Positions 41,474-50,583 are shown, numbered from the stretch's first letter. The stretch is DNA of 64,000 nucleotides from an uncultured Pseudoteredinibacter sp. (GCF_947500695.1 NZ_CANMSS010000008.1:62001-126000), one strand, 5' to 3'. Numbers and translations are program-made. The notes: generated by a model not told the origin, from the sequence alone.

Positions 41474-41842
41474 TTAAACCCCCCAAAGAATCTCTATGCC
41501 CCAAACGACATAGGTAACTGTGATCAAACCAAGAACCATCTGCATCAATACGCGCAAGATAGTCGCCTTGTTGCCCATCAATCGGTTGGTTAAGTAATCC
41601 GTCAATACCGCCCACAAACCAATCCAGGCGTGCGCAGCAATTGAAAATAGAGTAATTAAGGAGAAAACACGCATCCACAAAGTAGAGTACAGGCCTTTCC
41701 AAACCTCGTAGGTCAACTCTGGAGTTAGCACAATAAAGGCTGCCAGAAAAATTGTGTAAGCGGCCATAACCACGGCACTAACACGTTGAATCATCCAGTC
41801 GTAAAGGCCACTGCGACCAAAACTTGTAACTGCAGTTACCAT
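41474..41842 (-). CDS. sdhD: Succinate dehydrogenase membrane anchor subunit
   Basis: SdhD is one of the two membrane anchors that bind haem b and quinone. I start at the ATG at 41842 (122 residues, MVTAVTSFGRSG), whose ATGGTAA overlaps the sdhC stop; a TTG six bases upstream is less likely. Three membrane segments are visible, with YDWMIQR before the first and the probable haem His in AHAWIGLW. The ATG-over-stop arrangement points to translational coupling with sdhC. Confidence 0.95.
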   Translation of the reverse strand: MVTAVTSFGRSGLYDWMIQRVSAVVMAAYTIFLAAFIVLTPELTYEVWKGLYSTLWMRVFSLITLFSIAAHAWIGLWAVLTDYLTNRLMGNKATILRVLMQMVLGLITVTYVVWGIEILWGV

Positions 41843-42210
41843 ACCCAAACCCCCGCAAGTAGAATCAATACAGCGATGACGGCAATGGCGATTTTCGCGC
41901 CCTTCTGGCCACCTTCAAGGTCTTCACCAATACCAGCATCCATAATCAGGTGTCGAATACCTGCCACCATGTGATAAATCAGTCCAGCCAGCGTTAACCA
42001 AATAATGAATTGGCACAGTGGACTGCTCAGGGTGTCTTGCATTTCAGCAAAGCCAGCTGCTGAAGATAAGCTCTTATCGAGCATCCAAAGCAAAATGGCT
42101 ACGCCGGCAAACAAGGCCACACCAGAAACACGGTGAAGAATGGAAACGTAGGCGGTGATGGGTAGTTTTATCGTTGAAATGTCGAGATTGACAGGTCTGT
42201 TTTTTTTCAC
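41836..42210 (-). CDS. sdhC: Succinate dehydrogenase cytochrome b556 subunit
   Basis: SdhC is the larger membrane anchor of succinate dehydrogenase. The 124-residue protein has the family signature RPVNLDISTIKLP, then HRVSG before the first membrane segment, and the haem-binding region HMVAGIRHL. Three membrane segments are seen. It is the first gene of the minus-strand sdhCDAB operon, divergent from gltA. Confidence 0.97.
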   Translation of the reverse strand: MKKNRPVNLDISTIKLPITAYVSILHRVSGVALFAGVAILLWMLDKSLSSAAGFAEMQDTLSSPLCQFIIWLTLAGLIYHMVAGIRHLIMDAGIGEDLEGGQKGAKIAIAVIAVLILLAGVWVW

Positions 42211-42825
42211 GGTTGTATCACACCTATAATGCCCGGTTTTCGCTACACGCTATGGTCGCTAAACTCGGGGGCGGGTTTGAGACAGTTCAGCAGGCCTAAG
42301 GCCGTTTGAATCCACCTCCCTAGCATAGGTAAACAGCACGCTTATTGCCATCTACCCCCCTGCAAGATCGCGCGGAATTATAGAGATCACACTGTAAAAT
42401 TACAAATGAAAAGGAGTTTATATGGCCAAATGTCTAAGAAAAATATGAACTTACTGAGAACAGTTCACATGTAAGACAGAAATTCGTACAAACAATAAAC
42501 AAAGCTCAGAATTTGTCGCTTTAAATTGTTTTCACGCTTCACACGCAGCAAAGCAAGCAAAAGCGCGCCCTAAGACAGCCTGTAATAATTTAGAGACTAT
42601 ACTTAAGTCGAAAAAGCCATGGTTTATCCGCTTTAGATCATTGACTTTGACACTCCGGTGCTTATAGTTGTCCACCCAATTAGAGCCAAAGTGAAGAATT
42701 TTCGCGAATTTTTAACTAAAAAGGCCGCATAAATGTGCAGTGTTGTTCTCGTACGGATAGCAATTATGGCATCGCCATACACTGCGAAATTGAAGCAGAA
42801 TTTACAGCAGAAATAGGAGCCCGTA
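42211..42825. other. Divergent promoter region between sdhC and gltA
   Basis: These 615 bases are non-coding and AT-rich. They hold the promoters of gltA and the sdh operon. A probable gltA promoter lies at 42641-42668. A CATTATAGG sequence near 42225-42233 (minus strand) could be the -10 region for sdhC. No clear regulator palindrome longer than 8 bases was seen. Confidence 0.5.
42641..42668 (+). promoter_or_regulatory. Probable gltA promoter
   Basis: TTGACT (42641-42646), a 16-base spacer and TATAGT (42663-42668) point to gltA with a leader of about 150 bases. Confidence 0.45.
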
Positions 42826-44115
42826 ATGACTGATAAGAAAGCTACCCTTTCGGTCGACGGTTTAGAGCAAACCATAGAACTGCCAATGTACTCTGGCAGC
42901 GTCGGTCCTGACGTGATCGATGTTAGCAGCTTAACTTCAAAAGGTTACTTCACTTACGATCCGGGCTTTATGGCCACCGCTTCATGTGATTCTAAAATCA
43001 CTTATATCGATGGCGGCGCCGGTGTTTTATTGCATCGCGGTTATCCAATTGATCAGCTAGCCGAGCACTCTGATTACTTAGAGACTTGCTTCCTTTTATT
43101 AAACGGCGAGCTACCGAGCAAAGCTGAAAAAGAAAGCTTTGTAGACACCATTACTCACCACACAATGGTGCATGAGAATATTTCTCGCTTTTTCCGCGGC
43201 TTCCGCAGCGACGCTCACCCAATGTCTATTATGTGTGGTGCAGTAGGTGCACTAGCCTCTTTCTACCACGACTCTTTAGACATCACCGACGAAGAGCATC
43301 GCAAAATTTCTGCGCACCGCTTAATCGCCAAGATGCCGACCTTGGCCGCCATGTGCTACAAGCACCATATCGGCCAGCCATTCATGTACCCACGTAACGA
43401 TCTGAGCTACTCAGAGAACTTCTTACACATGATGTTTGGCACACCTTGCGATGAGCCAAAGGTAAACCCGGTATTGGCGCGCGCTATGGACAAGATCTTC
43501 TTGTTGCATGCTGATCACGAGCAAAACGCTTCTACCTCTACGGTTCGTTTGGCAGGCTCTTCTGGCGCCAACCCATTTGCTTGTATCGCTGCAGGTATCG
43601 CTACTCTGTGGGGCCCAGCTCACGGTGGTGCGAACGAAGCTGTACTAACCATGCTAGAAGAAATCGGCAGCGTTGACCGCATTGATGAGTTTGTTGCCAA
43701 GGCAAAAGACAAGAAGGATCCTTTCCGCTTGATGGGCTTCGGTCACCGTGTTTATAAAAACTTTGACCCACGCGCCAAGGTAATGAAAGAAACCTGTGAC
43801 GAAGTATTGTCTGAGCTAGGTTTGGAAAACGATCCACTATTGGCCATCGCCAAACGTCTAGAAGAAATCGCTTTGGAAGACGAGTACTTCATCGAGAAGA
43901 AACTGTATCCAAACGTAGACTTCTACTCTGGCATCATCATGAAGGCGATCGGAATTCCAACCGATATGTTCACTGTGATCTTCGCAACTGGTCGTACCGT
44001 TGGCTGGATTGCACACTGGCACGAAATGATCTCTAACCCATACAAAATTGGCCGTCCGCGCCAGTTGTACACCGGTTACGAGTCTCGCGACTACCAGCCA
44101 GTGGATAAGCGCTAA
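42826..44115 (+). CDS. gltA: Citrate synthase (type II)
   Basis: Citrate synthase joins acetyl-CoA and oxaloacetate at the start of the TCA cycle. The 429-residue protein is of the hexameric gammaproteobacterial type, with the [13 protein letters not shown] region, [11 protein letters not shown] with a catalytic His, the [14 protein letters not shown] loop with the second His, and a catalytic Asp in NVDFYSG. A TAGGAG ribosome site precedes the ATG. It is divergent from sdhC, the order found in Pseudomonas. Confidence 0.98.
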   Translation: MTDKKATLSVDGLEQTIELPMYSGSVGPDVIDVSSLTSKGYFTYDPGFMATASCDSKITYIDGGAGVLLHRGYPIDQLAEHSDYLETCFLLLNGELPSKAEKESFVDTITHHTMVHENISRFFRGFRSDAHPMSIMCGAVGALASFYHDSLDITDEEHRKISAHRLIAKMPTLAAMCYKHHIGQPFMYPRNDLSYSENFLHMMFGTPCDEPKVNPVLARAMDKIFLLHADHEQNASTSTVRLAGSSGANPFACIAAGIATLWGPAHGGANEAVLTMLEEIGSVDRIDEFVAKAKDKKDPFRLMGFGHRVYKNFDPRAKVMKETCDEVLSELGLENDPLLAIAKRLEEIALEDEYFIEKKLYPNVDFYSGIIMKAIGIPTDMFTVIFATGRTVGWIAHWHEMISNPYKIGRPRQLYTGYESRDYQPVDKR

Positions 44116-44133
44116 TCTTTGCGATTACCGCGT

Positions 44134-44168
44134 ACCAAAAAGCCCGAGCACTGCTCGGGCTTTTTGGT
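44134..44168. terminator. Bidirectional terminator between gltA and exbD
   Basis: A long near-perfect inverted repeat (arms 44134-44150 and 44152-44168) with A and T runs inside the stem. It serves gltA on the plus strand and exbD on the minus strand. Confidence 0.92.
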
Positions 44169-44211
44169 TTCTGCCTCTTGTAAATTGCTTAGCCTTAGGT
44201 CCAGCTGTTAC

Positions 44212-44631
44212 TCATAAACTCTTGATATCTGGCAGTAAAGAGATCTGATAAACATTGGCTTGACGAGCCGCATCGGCGATAGCCACATAGGTTTTAGCAC
44301 TGGATTTTCCATCAGCCTTTATAACAAGCGGCGCCTTAGGATTCTCGGCATGCAGCCTTGCCACATTAGCGCGCACGGCACGTATGTCTACCCGGCGGCC
44401 CTCCATCCATATTTCATCACTGGCAGCCACCTGAATCAAAATGGGTTCATTAGTACTGCTACTATTTTCAGGGGTAGAATCGGGGGTATCAACGGCTATG
44501 CCCACCTCCTTGATAAAGGACGCCGTTACGATAAAGAAAATCAGCATGATAAAGACAACATCAAGCATCGGGGTTAAGTCGATTTCAGCTTTATCAGCAG
44601 TATCATGCAAGGACTGTTTACGTCGAATCAT
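44212..44631 (-). CDS. exbD: ExbD/TolR biopolymer transport protein
   Basis: ExbD-type proteins form, with ExbB, the proton-driven motor that powers TonB or similar systems. The 139-residue protein has the single membrane segment with the key Asp (IDLTPMLDVVFIMLIFF, about 17-33; the last Asp in LDVVF is the proton-coupling residue). A periplasmic domain follows. No exbB or tonB is next to it, which is unusual; its neighbour on the same strand is a LapG-like protease 165 bases upstream. It may pair with an ExbB encoded elsewhere. Confidence 0.9.
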   Translation of the reverse strand: MIRRKQSLHDTADKAEIDLTPMLDVVFIMLIFFIVTASFIKEVGIAVDTPDSTPENSSSTNEPILIQVAASDEIWMEGRRVDIRAVRANVARLHAENPKAPLVIKADGKSSAKTYVAIADAARQANVYQISLLPDIKSL

Positions 44632-44796
44632 CGTATCACCTCTTTCTTTGCTTTATGTATTAAAGCCAAGGCTCTATGGCCCACAGTAATTAAGCTGTGA
44701 CAACTGAATTAGAACCAAGGCTCCCATTTAGAATAGAGGTGAATCAGGTCAATTGACAAGCCAATTATGCAAAAAACAGGCAGTTTAGACTTATGT

Positions 44797-45462
44797 CTAC
44801 ATAACCTCGGCAAGTAATTTCTCGTTGAGCTTACGCCATTGCGGCAGGCTTTTTTGGCTACTTGCTTTTAATTTCTTCCCGCGAGCCTTTGCTAGCCATA
44901 GGTTTTCACCGTTAAAACTATAAACTGGCAATAGATCATTGCGCTTGGAGGCCGGAAGAATACGCATATTGATATTATCCATAATCAACGGCTCGGCATC
45001 GGGCGTCTCGTAATAGGCTAAGACCATGTGCGCCTGGTTGTACTCAATCGCTTTAACATAGGTAATACGAAGCTTCGCAGTAGATACATGGGTATCCTTG
45101 AGGGTAAAGTACTTGGCGATTGAATAGTCTTCACAATCCCCCCCATTGGTGCCCAACATTTCAATCGGAGTCGCCCAATAGTCTTCCATGCCCCAGTGGC
45201 GCTGATCACTGACCCAGCGCACCTCATTGAAGAAGCGGTTGGAGCTTTTAAGCTTCTTACTTTCGCTAATGGCTTTTTGCGGGTCAGCATTGCGATCCAT
45301 TAACTTCTTCCAATCTGCCACCCTATTCCTGGCTGAATTTCCGTATTTCGACTCGACCTTATTTAAAACGTGCTCATTGATACCATCAATATATTGCGCA
45401 GTAGCCAGCTGGGGCAGCAGGATTAGCGGCAAGCTGCATATTGCGTACTTAAAGCGAGACAA
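44797..45462 (-). CDS. Transglutaminase-like cysteine protease, LapG-like
   Basis: This belongs to the bacterial transglutaminase-like cysteine protease family, whose best-known member LapG cuts the biofilm adhesin LapA in the periplasm when c-di-GMP is low. I start at a TTG at 45462 (221 residues) because AAGGAG lies 8 bases before it and it gives a clean signal peptide (cleavage after LATA); a TTG at 45501 gives a charged leader. The triad is visible: C110 in GGDCEDY, H145 in AHMVLAYY, D162 in MDNIN. No LapD or adhesin gene is in the window, so its substrate and control are open. Confidence 0.83.
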   Translation of the reverse strand: MSRFKYAICSLPLILLPQLATAQYIDGINEHVLNKVESKYGNSARNRVADWKKLMDRNADPQKAISESKKLKSSNRFFNEVRWVSDQRHWGMEDYWATPIEMLGTNGGDCEDYSIAKYFTLKDTHVSTAKLRITYVKAIEYNQAHMVLAYYETPDAEPLIMDNINMRILPASKRNDLLPVYSFNGENLWLAKARGKKLKASSQKSLPQWRKLNEKLLAEVM

Positions 45463-45781
45463 AACGTCCTCTCCTTGATTCAATCTAGGTTTCTTCGACA
45501 ATGCTTGATCCAGTACGTCCTAATACGGATTTCCATATGACATACTTAAGCTTTGTAGCGGCCAATTTAAGCAAATCTAAAGCGCCACCACTTGTTTTAG
45601 GTTTAGCTCAATTTCTCAAGCTTAGCCAGTTGTAAGAACCAGCAATCGAGCTTTAAATAAGGGCAAAATATTAGCCTTAGCAAAGGGAATTTATGGCAAC
45701 GATTGCAGTCGAAGCATTCAGTGCCTGCTTTGCCATACACTTGTCGAGATTTGGCGCTTAATTCGTGATAGGAGTCGAACT
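45463..45781. other. Divergent intergenic region
   Basis: About 320 bases lie between the LapG-like gene and the DUF3313-like gene. I see no gene or clear site here apart from the AGGAG ribosome site of the downstream gene; both promoters must lie in it. Confidence 0.45.
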
Positions 45782-46489
45782 ATGAAACCCATGAAATCTC
45801 TATGCCTCAGCATCTGCTGCGCAGCATTAGCTGGGCTGATGAGCCCGTTAAGTTTTGCCGAGCCACAAGCTTCCGCCAAAACCGAAGAGATGTCTTTGAT
45901 CGTCGACCAATCGCGCCTGCAAATTCACCGCAGTAAGGATCTGGAAGAATCCCCAAGGGCCAGCAGCGCATTCAGTCAGATTCAAGTACATCCTGCCAGC
46001 GTTAAATTTCGTCGCAACTGGCGACGAGATTACAACCTAGACAGAAATTCCTTGATGGACCACATCAGCAAGCAGGATGAAGAGAAACTGCTAACCAGTG
46101 CTACCGAGCTGTTTAATGAGGAGTTTCCAAAAGTCTTACCAAAGCACAGTCGCTTTGCCCTGAGCTCGAACAGCGACAATAAGACCTTAATTCTGAAACC
46201 CAAGATCGTAGACCTTGTGATTAACGGACCAGATCTAAAGCACGGCCGCGCCAGCCGCCAGGTTAAGGTTTACTCGGCCGGTAAAGCCACTCTTATCCTA
46301 GAAGTAATTGATGGCGCTACCGGGAAATTGCTTGGCACAATTAAATCTCGCCGAGAGAGCCCCGACTACCACGAGCTTCGCAATGCGAGCAGTGTATTTA
46401 ACCGCGGTGAAGCCAAGCGCATGATCAATCGCTGGGCTAAGGATCTAGACAGAAACTTAACCGCGCTACTTGACGGCACTTCCGTCTAA
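45782..46489 (+). CDS. Exported protein, possibly DUF3313-like
   Basis: This is a 235-residue exported protein with a signal peptide ending about residue 26 (LSFA). The mature part resembles DUF3313-type proteins: a strand-rich region (VHPASVKFRRNWRRDYN), a helix, then LILKPKIVDLVINGP and ATLILEVIDGATGKLLGTI before a basic C-terminal helix ending in a probable RWAKDLDRNL. No lipobox Cys or enzyme motif is seen. A good AGGAG site precedes the ATG. It is divergent from the LapG-like gene. The family assignment is tentative and the role unknown. Confidence 0.6.
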   Translation: MKPMKSLCLSICCAALAGLMSPLSFAEPQASAKTEEMSLIVDQSRLQIHRSKDLEESPRASSAFSQIQVHPASVKFRRNWRRDYNLDRNSLMDHISKQDEEKLLTSATELFNEEFPKVLPKHSRFALSSNSDNKTLILKPKIVDLVINGPDLKHGRASRQVKVYSAGKATLILEVIDGATGKLLGTIKSRRESPDYHELRNASSVFNRGEAKRMINRWAKDLDRNLTALLDGTSV

Positions 46490-46511
46490 TACGGTTCAAA
46501 CTTAGCACGTT

Positions 46512-46539
46512 GAGGCAGAGCGTTCTTTTAGCCTGCCTC
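46512..46539 (+). terminator. Weak hairpin after the DUF3313-like gene
   Basis: A 7-bp stem (46512-46518 with 46533-46539) with a 14-base loop lies 22 bases after the stop. There is no T run after it, so confidence is low. Confidence 0.3.
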
Positions 46540-46661
46540 TACAAACGCATCCCGCGCTTGCACGCTCAAGCACAGTAACTTAACGCCTCCCAATTCCTTC
46601 GCTATCCTCGCCCTAGATTTGAAGCTACAATAGCAAGCTGATTTATCGACAGGCCAAGCCA

Positions 46662-46982
46662 ATGTATTTCCACCATATCAATTGCAAAGACCTTGCTGCT
46701 CGCCTAGAAGAAGGAGAGTGTCAACTGGTAGACATAAGGGACCCACAATCCTTTCAACTTGGTCATATTCCCGGCTCTATTCATTTGAGCGATCAAAACT
46801 TAGATGAATTTTTAATGGCTGCAGACCCGGATCAAAGTACAATCGTAATTTGCTACCACGGCAATAGCAGCCAACAGGCTGCCGCTTTTTTAGCGCAAAA
46901 AGATTTTACCGATGTTTACAGCCTAGATGGCGGAATGGAACATTGGCGGAGTTTGTTTCCGCAACGGGTAGAACAATCTTAA
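46662..46982 (+). CDS. glpE: Thiosulfate sulfurtransferase GlpE
   Basis: GlpE is a single-domain rhodanese that moves sulfur from thiosulfate to cyanide or thioredoxin-like acceptors. The 106-residue protein has the catalytic Cys64 in ICYHGNSSQQA, with the GNSS loop typical of GlpE, and the DIRDPQSF and LDGGMEHW motifs. Unlike in E. coli it is not with glpD or glpG, but is followed after 3 bases by a TSUP permease, suggesting a sulfur-related pair. Confidence 0.92.
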   Translation: MYFHHINCKDLAARLEEGECQLVDIRDPQSFQLGHIPGSIHLSDQNLDEFLMAADPDQSTIVICYHGNSSQQAAAFLAQKDFTDVYSLDGGMEHWRSLFPQRVEQS

Positions 46983-46985
46983 GCA

Positions 46986-47768
46986 GTGGATAGCCTAGAG
47001 TTAAGTCAATATCTCTTAATCGCCCTAGTATTTGTTTGGAGCGGCATTGTTCGCTCCGGGCTCGGTTTTGGCGGCGCGGTTTTATCCCTGCCCTTCTTAT
47101 TACTGATCGATGACCGCCCCCAAGTATACCTCCCTATTATCTCTGTGCACTTATTACTCTTTGGCGGCCTTACCGTCCTACGAGGGCAACAGAAATTTAA
47201 GAATAATCAAAGCGAACACTTAAGTCCGATTGATTGGAACTACTTAAAGAAAGCTATGGGGATTATGCTTGTTCCCAAAATTATTGGGGTTTTAGGTCTG
47301 GTCAGCTTGCCCAATAATATTCTCAGCGGAATCATATTTGTGATCGTTTTTGCTTATTCCCTGAGCTATATCTTTAATAAGCCTTTTAGAAGTCAGCACC
47401 CCTGGATTGACAATACTTTTTTGATATTAGGGGGATATATCAGCGGCACATCGCTTATTGGTGCCCCTCTCATTATTACGGTTTTCAGCAAACACGTTCA
47501 TAAAAACCAATTGCGCGATACCCTATTTGCCTTATGGGTTATTTTGGTCTCCATCAAAATGGCCGCATTTATATGGGTCGGCCTAGATCTTCAATTGGAG
47601 CATGCTCTCTACCTATTACCGCCTGTTGCACTGGGGCATTGGATTGGCTTAAAGCTGCATCACCGCCTTCAGCAAGCTGAGCCCGTCATGTTTTTCCGGG
47701 TCATTGGCTTAGCGCTACTGTGTATTTGCTTAATTGGCTTCTATCAGGCCCTGCAATCTTTTTTCTAA
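46986..47768 (+). CDS. TSUP family (TauE/SafE) membrane transporter
   Basis: This is a 260-residue membrane protein with seven to eight hydrophobic segments and the family entry motif RSGLGFGGAVLSLP near residue 22. TSUP proteins move sulfite, thiosulfate, sulfoacetate or related anions. It starts with GTG three bases after the glpE stop, with no separate ribosome site, so it is probably translationally coupled. A rhodanese next to a TSUP permease fits thiosulfate or sulfite handling; that link is inference. Confidence 0.87.
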   Translation: MDSLELSQYLLIALVFVWSGIVRSGLGFGGAVLSLPFLLLIDDRPQVYLPIISVHLLLFGGLTVLRGQQKFKNNQSEHLSPIDWNYLKKAMGIMLVPKIIGVLGLVSLPNNILSGIIFVIVFAYSLSYIFNKPFRSQHPWIDNTFLILGGYISGTSLIGAPLIITVFSKHVHKNQLRDTLFALWVILVSIKMAAFIWVGLDLQLEHALYLLPPVALGHWIGLKLHHRLQQAEPVMFFRVIGLALLCICLIGFYQALQSFF

Positions 47769-48289
47769 TTACCACTAAACCTGGCGCACTAACCGATTTC
47801 ACCAGCAGCCTTTCTGCGGTTAGCTATGTTTACGATTTCCCTAAAGCAGGAGATATTGTAGAGCTGGAATGGGAAACCGCAAAGCAATCTTTTACTGCAC
47901 AACGCAGCTTCCGCAACGCATTAGATGAAGGCTTTACGGTCGTCAGATTTAATCGCTCATCTTTAGGCCATGGTATAAGCCATAAACAAGGTGACATTCT
48001 AGTCGCTGAACGTGACCCTTCTGAATTTATATTTGACATTAATCGACAGAGTTTTCAATTGACGCGACACAGTGAAAATTTTGGGCGATGCGATTACTCA
48101 GGCGATATCACCTTTAGCTTTTCTGGCTTACTCAGTGAAGGTCAGTACAGCTGCGAACACGAACAAGGAAAGCACAGCGCTAGCTTTGGTGTGAGCAATG
48201 ATGACGGCTTTTTCAGCGGTCGCTTTTCTCTCACGCCTAACGGCAGCCAAGAGAGTTATAAAGATGTTGTTATAGGTATTGCGAAATAG
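47720..48289 (+). CDS. Hypothetical protein, start uncertain
   Basis: An open frame of up to 189 residues follows and partly overlaps the end of the TSUP gene in another frame. The GTG at 47720 has no ribosome site and gives a hydrophobic N-terminus (LLNWLLSGPAIFFLI) that could be a chance product of the overlap. The rest is polar, with many Ser, Phe and Asp, a Cys pair (RCDYSGD and YSCEHEQ) and a strand-rich look. I do not recognise a family. The real start may be inside the frame after 47770. Strong terminator hairpins follow it. Confidence 0.5.
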   Translation: MYLLNWLLSGPAIFFLITTKPGALTDFTSSLSAVSYVYDFPKAGDIVELEWETAKQSFTAQRSFRNALDEGFTVVRFNRSSLGHGISHKQGDILVAERDPSEFIFDINRQSFQLTRHSENFGRCDYSGDITFSFSGLLSEGQYSCEHEQGKHSASFGVSNDDGFFSGRFSLTPNGSQESYKDVVIGIAK

Positions 48290-48305
48290 ACACGGCCAGC
48301 ACAAC

Positions 48306-48352
48306 AAAACACCGCAAAATAGAGCTATCCAGCTCCTTTTTTGCTGTGTTTT
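48306..48352. terminator. Bidirectional terminator
   Basis: A long broken stem: AAAACAC (48306-48312) with GTGTTTT (48346-48352), GCAAAA with TTTTGC, and GAGCT with AGCTC. It lies between the hypothetical gene and the convergent LysR gene. Confidence 0.65.
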
Positions 48353-48385
48353 ACTTTGCTTGCTTAATTCTTTACTTAAGCGACT

Positions 48386-49312
48386 TCAAGCAATAAGCTC
48401 TTCAAGGCAAATATCCAAACATTCTTGCAGCGCCTTTATTTTAATATTGCCAATATAGTTTTTGTGATAGACAAACCACAAGCCATCACTGTTTACTGAT
48501 TCTGGCAACTGATAGGGAATCTCTAACAAATTCTTTTCAGCTTTAGTTTTGAATCCTGCCATTAGTCCAATACCCATTCCAGCACGTATTGACCAATCCA
48601 AATCCGAGAAATGATTGCTTTGCACCACAACACTCTGTGCTGGTACTCGTTCCACGAGATACTTGACGAAGGGAATGTGATGTTTATCGGGTGACGGTAA
48701 AAGCCAGTCATGTTCAGCAAAGTCGGCTGTAGTTTCTGGCATGCCTCGCTGATTACTGTAGTCACGATGACAATACAGCCCCATTCTGAAATTCAGCAAA
48801 CGGCGAGCAATAATGTCTGCCCCCTGAGGCTCGCTGCCAGCTCGTAATGACACATGGGTAATACCCGTGGCTGGCGAAATAATATCTTCGGTAGTTAGCA
48901 GTCGAATGCTCATGCCCGGAAATCGCTCCCGCATCATTTTGATAGCTGGGGTTATTAAGGAGACATGGTCCGGCAAACAGGTAATTTTGAGTTTCCCGCT
49001 GGCCGCGTTTGTTACCGCCTCCATTCGACTGTCGAGCTGGGAAAATAGCTCCTGGATATCTGGCAAGCCCTGCATTAGCACTCTACCCGCATCACTCAAT
49101 TGATAACCACGCTGGTGCCTTAGAAAGAGTTTTAGGTTCAGGCTTTCTTCAAGCCGGTTAATATCCCTAAGCACCGTAGCGTGACTGGTACCCAGCGCCC
49201 TCGCCGCTTTATTCAAGGAGCCCGATGTGGCAACCTGATAGGCAACCCGGTAGAGATCCCAGCTAATTTCTCGCCGACTCAGCCCTATACCTTCTGCTTG
49301 CTTCCCACCCAT
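48386..49312 (-). CDS. LysR-family transcriptional regulator
   Basis: This 308-residue regulator has an N-terminal winged helix-turn-helix (about 16-75: VATSGSLNKAARALGTSHATVLRDINRLEESL) and a C-terminal effector-binding domain. The gene is divergent from cytochrome b561 and YceI with a 110-base gap, the usual layout for a LysR regulator and its targets. A palindrome in the gap (49337-49350) is the likely operator. The effector is unknown; its targets suggest a redox or lipid-quinone signal. Confidence 0.93.
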   Translation of the reverse strand: MGGKQAEGIGLSRREISWDLYRVAYQVATSGSLNKAARALGTSHATVLRDINRLEESLNLKLFLRHQRGYQLSDAGRVLMQGLPDIQELFSQLDSRMEAVTNAASGKLKITCLPDHVSLITPAIKMMRERFPGMSIRLLTTEDIISPATGITHVSLRAGSEPQGADIIARRLLNFRMGLYCHRDYSNQRGMPETTADFAEHDWLLPSPDKHHIPFVKYLVERVPAQSVVVQSNHFSDLDWSIRAGMGIGLMAGFKTKAEKNLLEIPYQLPESVNSDGLWFVYHKNYIGNIKIKALQECLDICLEELIA

Positions 49313-49336
49313 CTCTACCTATCCAGCAAATAACTT

Positions 49337-49350
49337 GTTCAAATATGAAC
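49337..49350. promoter_or_regulatory. Candidate LysR operator in the divergent gap
   Basis: GTTCA, 4 bases, TGAAC form a perfect palindrome 73 bases before the cytochrome ATG and 25 bases from the LysR ATG. LysR proteins usually bind interrupted palindromes in such gaps. A TTGTTC sequence overlapping it could be the -35 of a promoter for the cytochrome gene. Confidence 0.5.
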
Positions 49351-49422
49351 ATCTATTTTATAAATAATTGAATAGCCTTCAAGCCCAAAGCTGGTTAAAG
49401 TACGCCTTTCCTGGAGGTAAGA

Positions 49423-49965
49423 ATGATTCGCAACACAATAGAGAGCTATGGCTGGATAAGCATCCTTTTGCACTGGCTAATGGCTTTAAGTATTTTTGGT
49501 CTGTTTGGTCTGGGCCTATACATGGTCGAACTGGGCTATTACGACCCCTGGTATCGGTCATCCATGGATTTACACAAAAGCATAGGCTTGGTATTGGCCT
49601 TTGTTTACGTATTAAGACTATTGTGGAAGCTGCAACAAGAATGTCCGGAGCCGATCGCTGATAAAGCCTGGCAAAGGCTCGCAGCTCAACTCACTCATGG
49701 ACTACTTTATCTCGTATTGCTGGCCATTATGGTGAGTGGTTATTTAATATCGACCGCGGACGGTCGCAGTATTGAGATTTTCGCTTTGTTTTCGGTGCCA
49801 GCGCTGCCATTTGCCTTTGAGCAACAAGAAGATATTGCCGGTTATATTCACTGGCTATTAGCCTGGAGCCTGATGTTTATAGTCGCTGTACATGCCTTGG
49901 CCGCATTACAGCATCATTTTTTATTGAAAGATAACACCCTAAAGCGCATGCTGCGGCCACAATAA
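49423..49965 (+). CDS. Cytochrome b561-type membrane protein
   Basis: This is a 180-residue di-haem cytochrome b561 with four membrane segments and conserved His residues (LLHWLMAL, DLHKSIG, LTHGLLY, HWLLAWSL, AVHALAALQHH). Such proteins move electrons from quinol or, as in CybB, oxidise superoxide. A strong GGAGG ribosome site precedes the ATG. It is followed after 36 bases by yceI, as often seen in gammaproteobacteria. Confidence 0.92.
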   Translation: MIRNTIESYGWISILLHWLMALSIFGLFGLGLYMVELGYYDPWYRSSMDLHKSIGLVLAFVYVLRLLWKLQQECPEPIADKAWQRLAAQLTHGLLYLVLLAIMVSGYLISTADGRSIEIFALFSVPALPFAFEQQEDIAGYIHWLLAWSLMFIVAVHALAALQHHFLLKDNTLKRMLRPQ

Positions 49966-50001
49966 GCCGCATTTAGCCAACGCTTATTTTAAGGAAACAT
50001 T

Positions 50002-50583
50002 ATGTTAATTAAAAACCTCGTTAAACTTACTGCTATAGCCGCCACCGCTGTTGCCAGCATTCAAGCTAGCGCCGCTGACTATCAGGTAGATATTAAAGGC
50101 GCCCATGCATTTATTAACTTCAAAATTAAACATCTTGGTTACAGCTGGCTAACCGGCCGCTTTAACACCTTTGACGGCCAGTTTACTTGGGACAAAGATC
50201 AACCTAACGCCAGCAAAATCAACATCGAAATCGACACCACAAGTATCGATTCAAACCACGCTGAGCGCGACAAGCATTTACGTGGCAAAGACTTCTTAAA
50301 CGTTAAAGACTTCCCTAAAGCGAGCTTTGTGAGCGAGAAGATCGAATTTAGCAATGCCACTGAAGGTACAGTAACTGGCACCCTAACCTTACACGGTGTA
50401 AGCAAAGCCATCAGCTTTCCTGTAGAAAAGCTCGGTGAGGGTAAAGATCCTTGGGGTGGTTATCGTGTTGGTTTTGAAGGCAAAACCACATTGAAGTTGG
50501 CCGACTATGGTATGACTTATAACCTTGGCCCGGCTTCTACTCATGTTGAGCTAGAGTTGTTGGTTGAAGGTATTCGTAAGTAA
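50002..50583 (+). CDS. YceI family periplasmic protein
   Basis: YceI proteins are lipocalin-like and bind polyisoprenoid or quinone-like lipids. The 193-residue protein has a signal peptide ending about 24 (ASA-ADY), the family entry DIKGAHAFINFKIKHLG, and the LTLHGVSK and TLHGV strands with normal length. It has an AAGGAAA ribosome site. It is probably cotranscribed with the cytochrome b561, under the LysR regulator. Confidence 0.92.
   Translation: MLIKNLVKLTAIAATAVASIQASAADYQVDIKGAHAFINFKIKHLGYSWLTGRFNTFDGQFTWDKDQPNASKINIEIDTTSIDSNHAERDKHLRGKDFLNVKDFPKASFVSEKIEFSNATEGTVTGTLTLHGVSKAISFPVEKLGEGKDPWGGYRVGFEGKTTLKLADYGMTYNLGPASTHVELELLVEGIRK

Noticed and set aside
42633..42875. 80-codon minus-strand frame in the gltA promoter
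   Set aside because: It runs over the gltA promoter and start codon and has no protein features.
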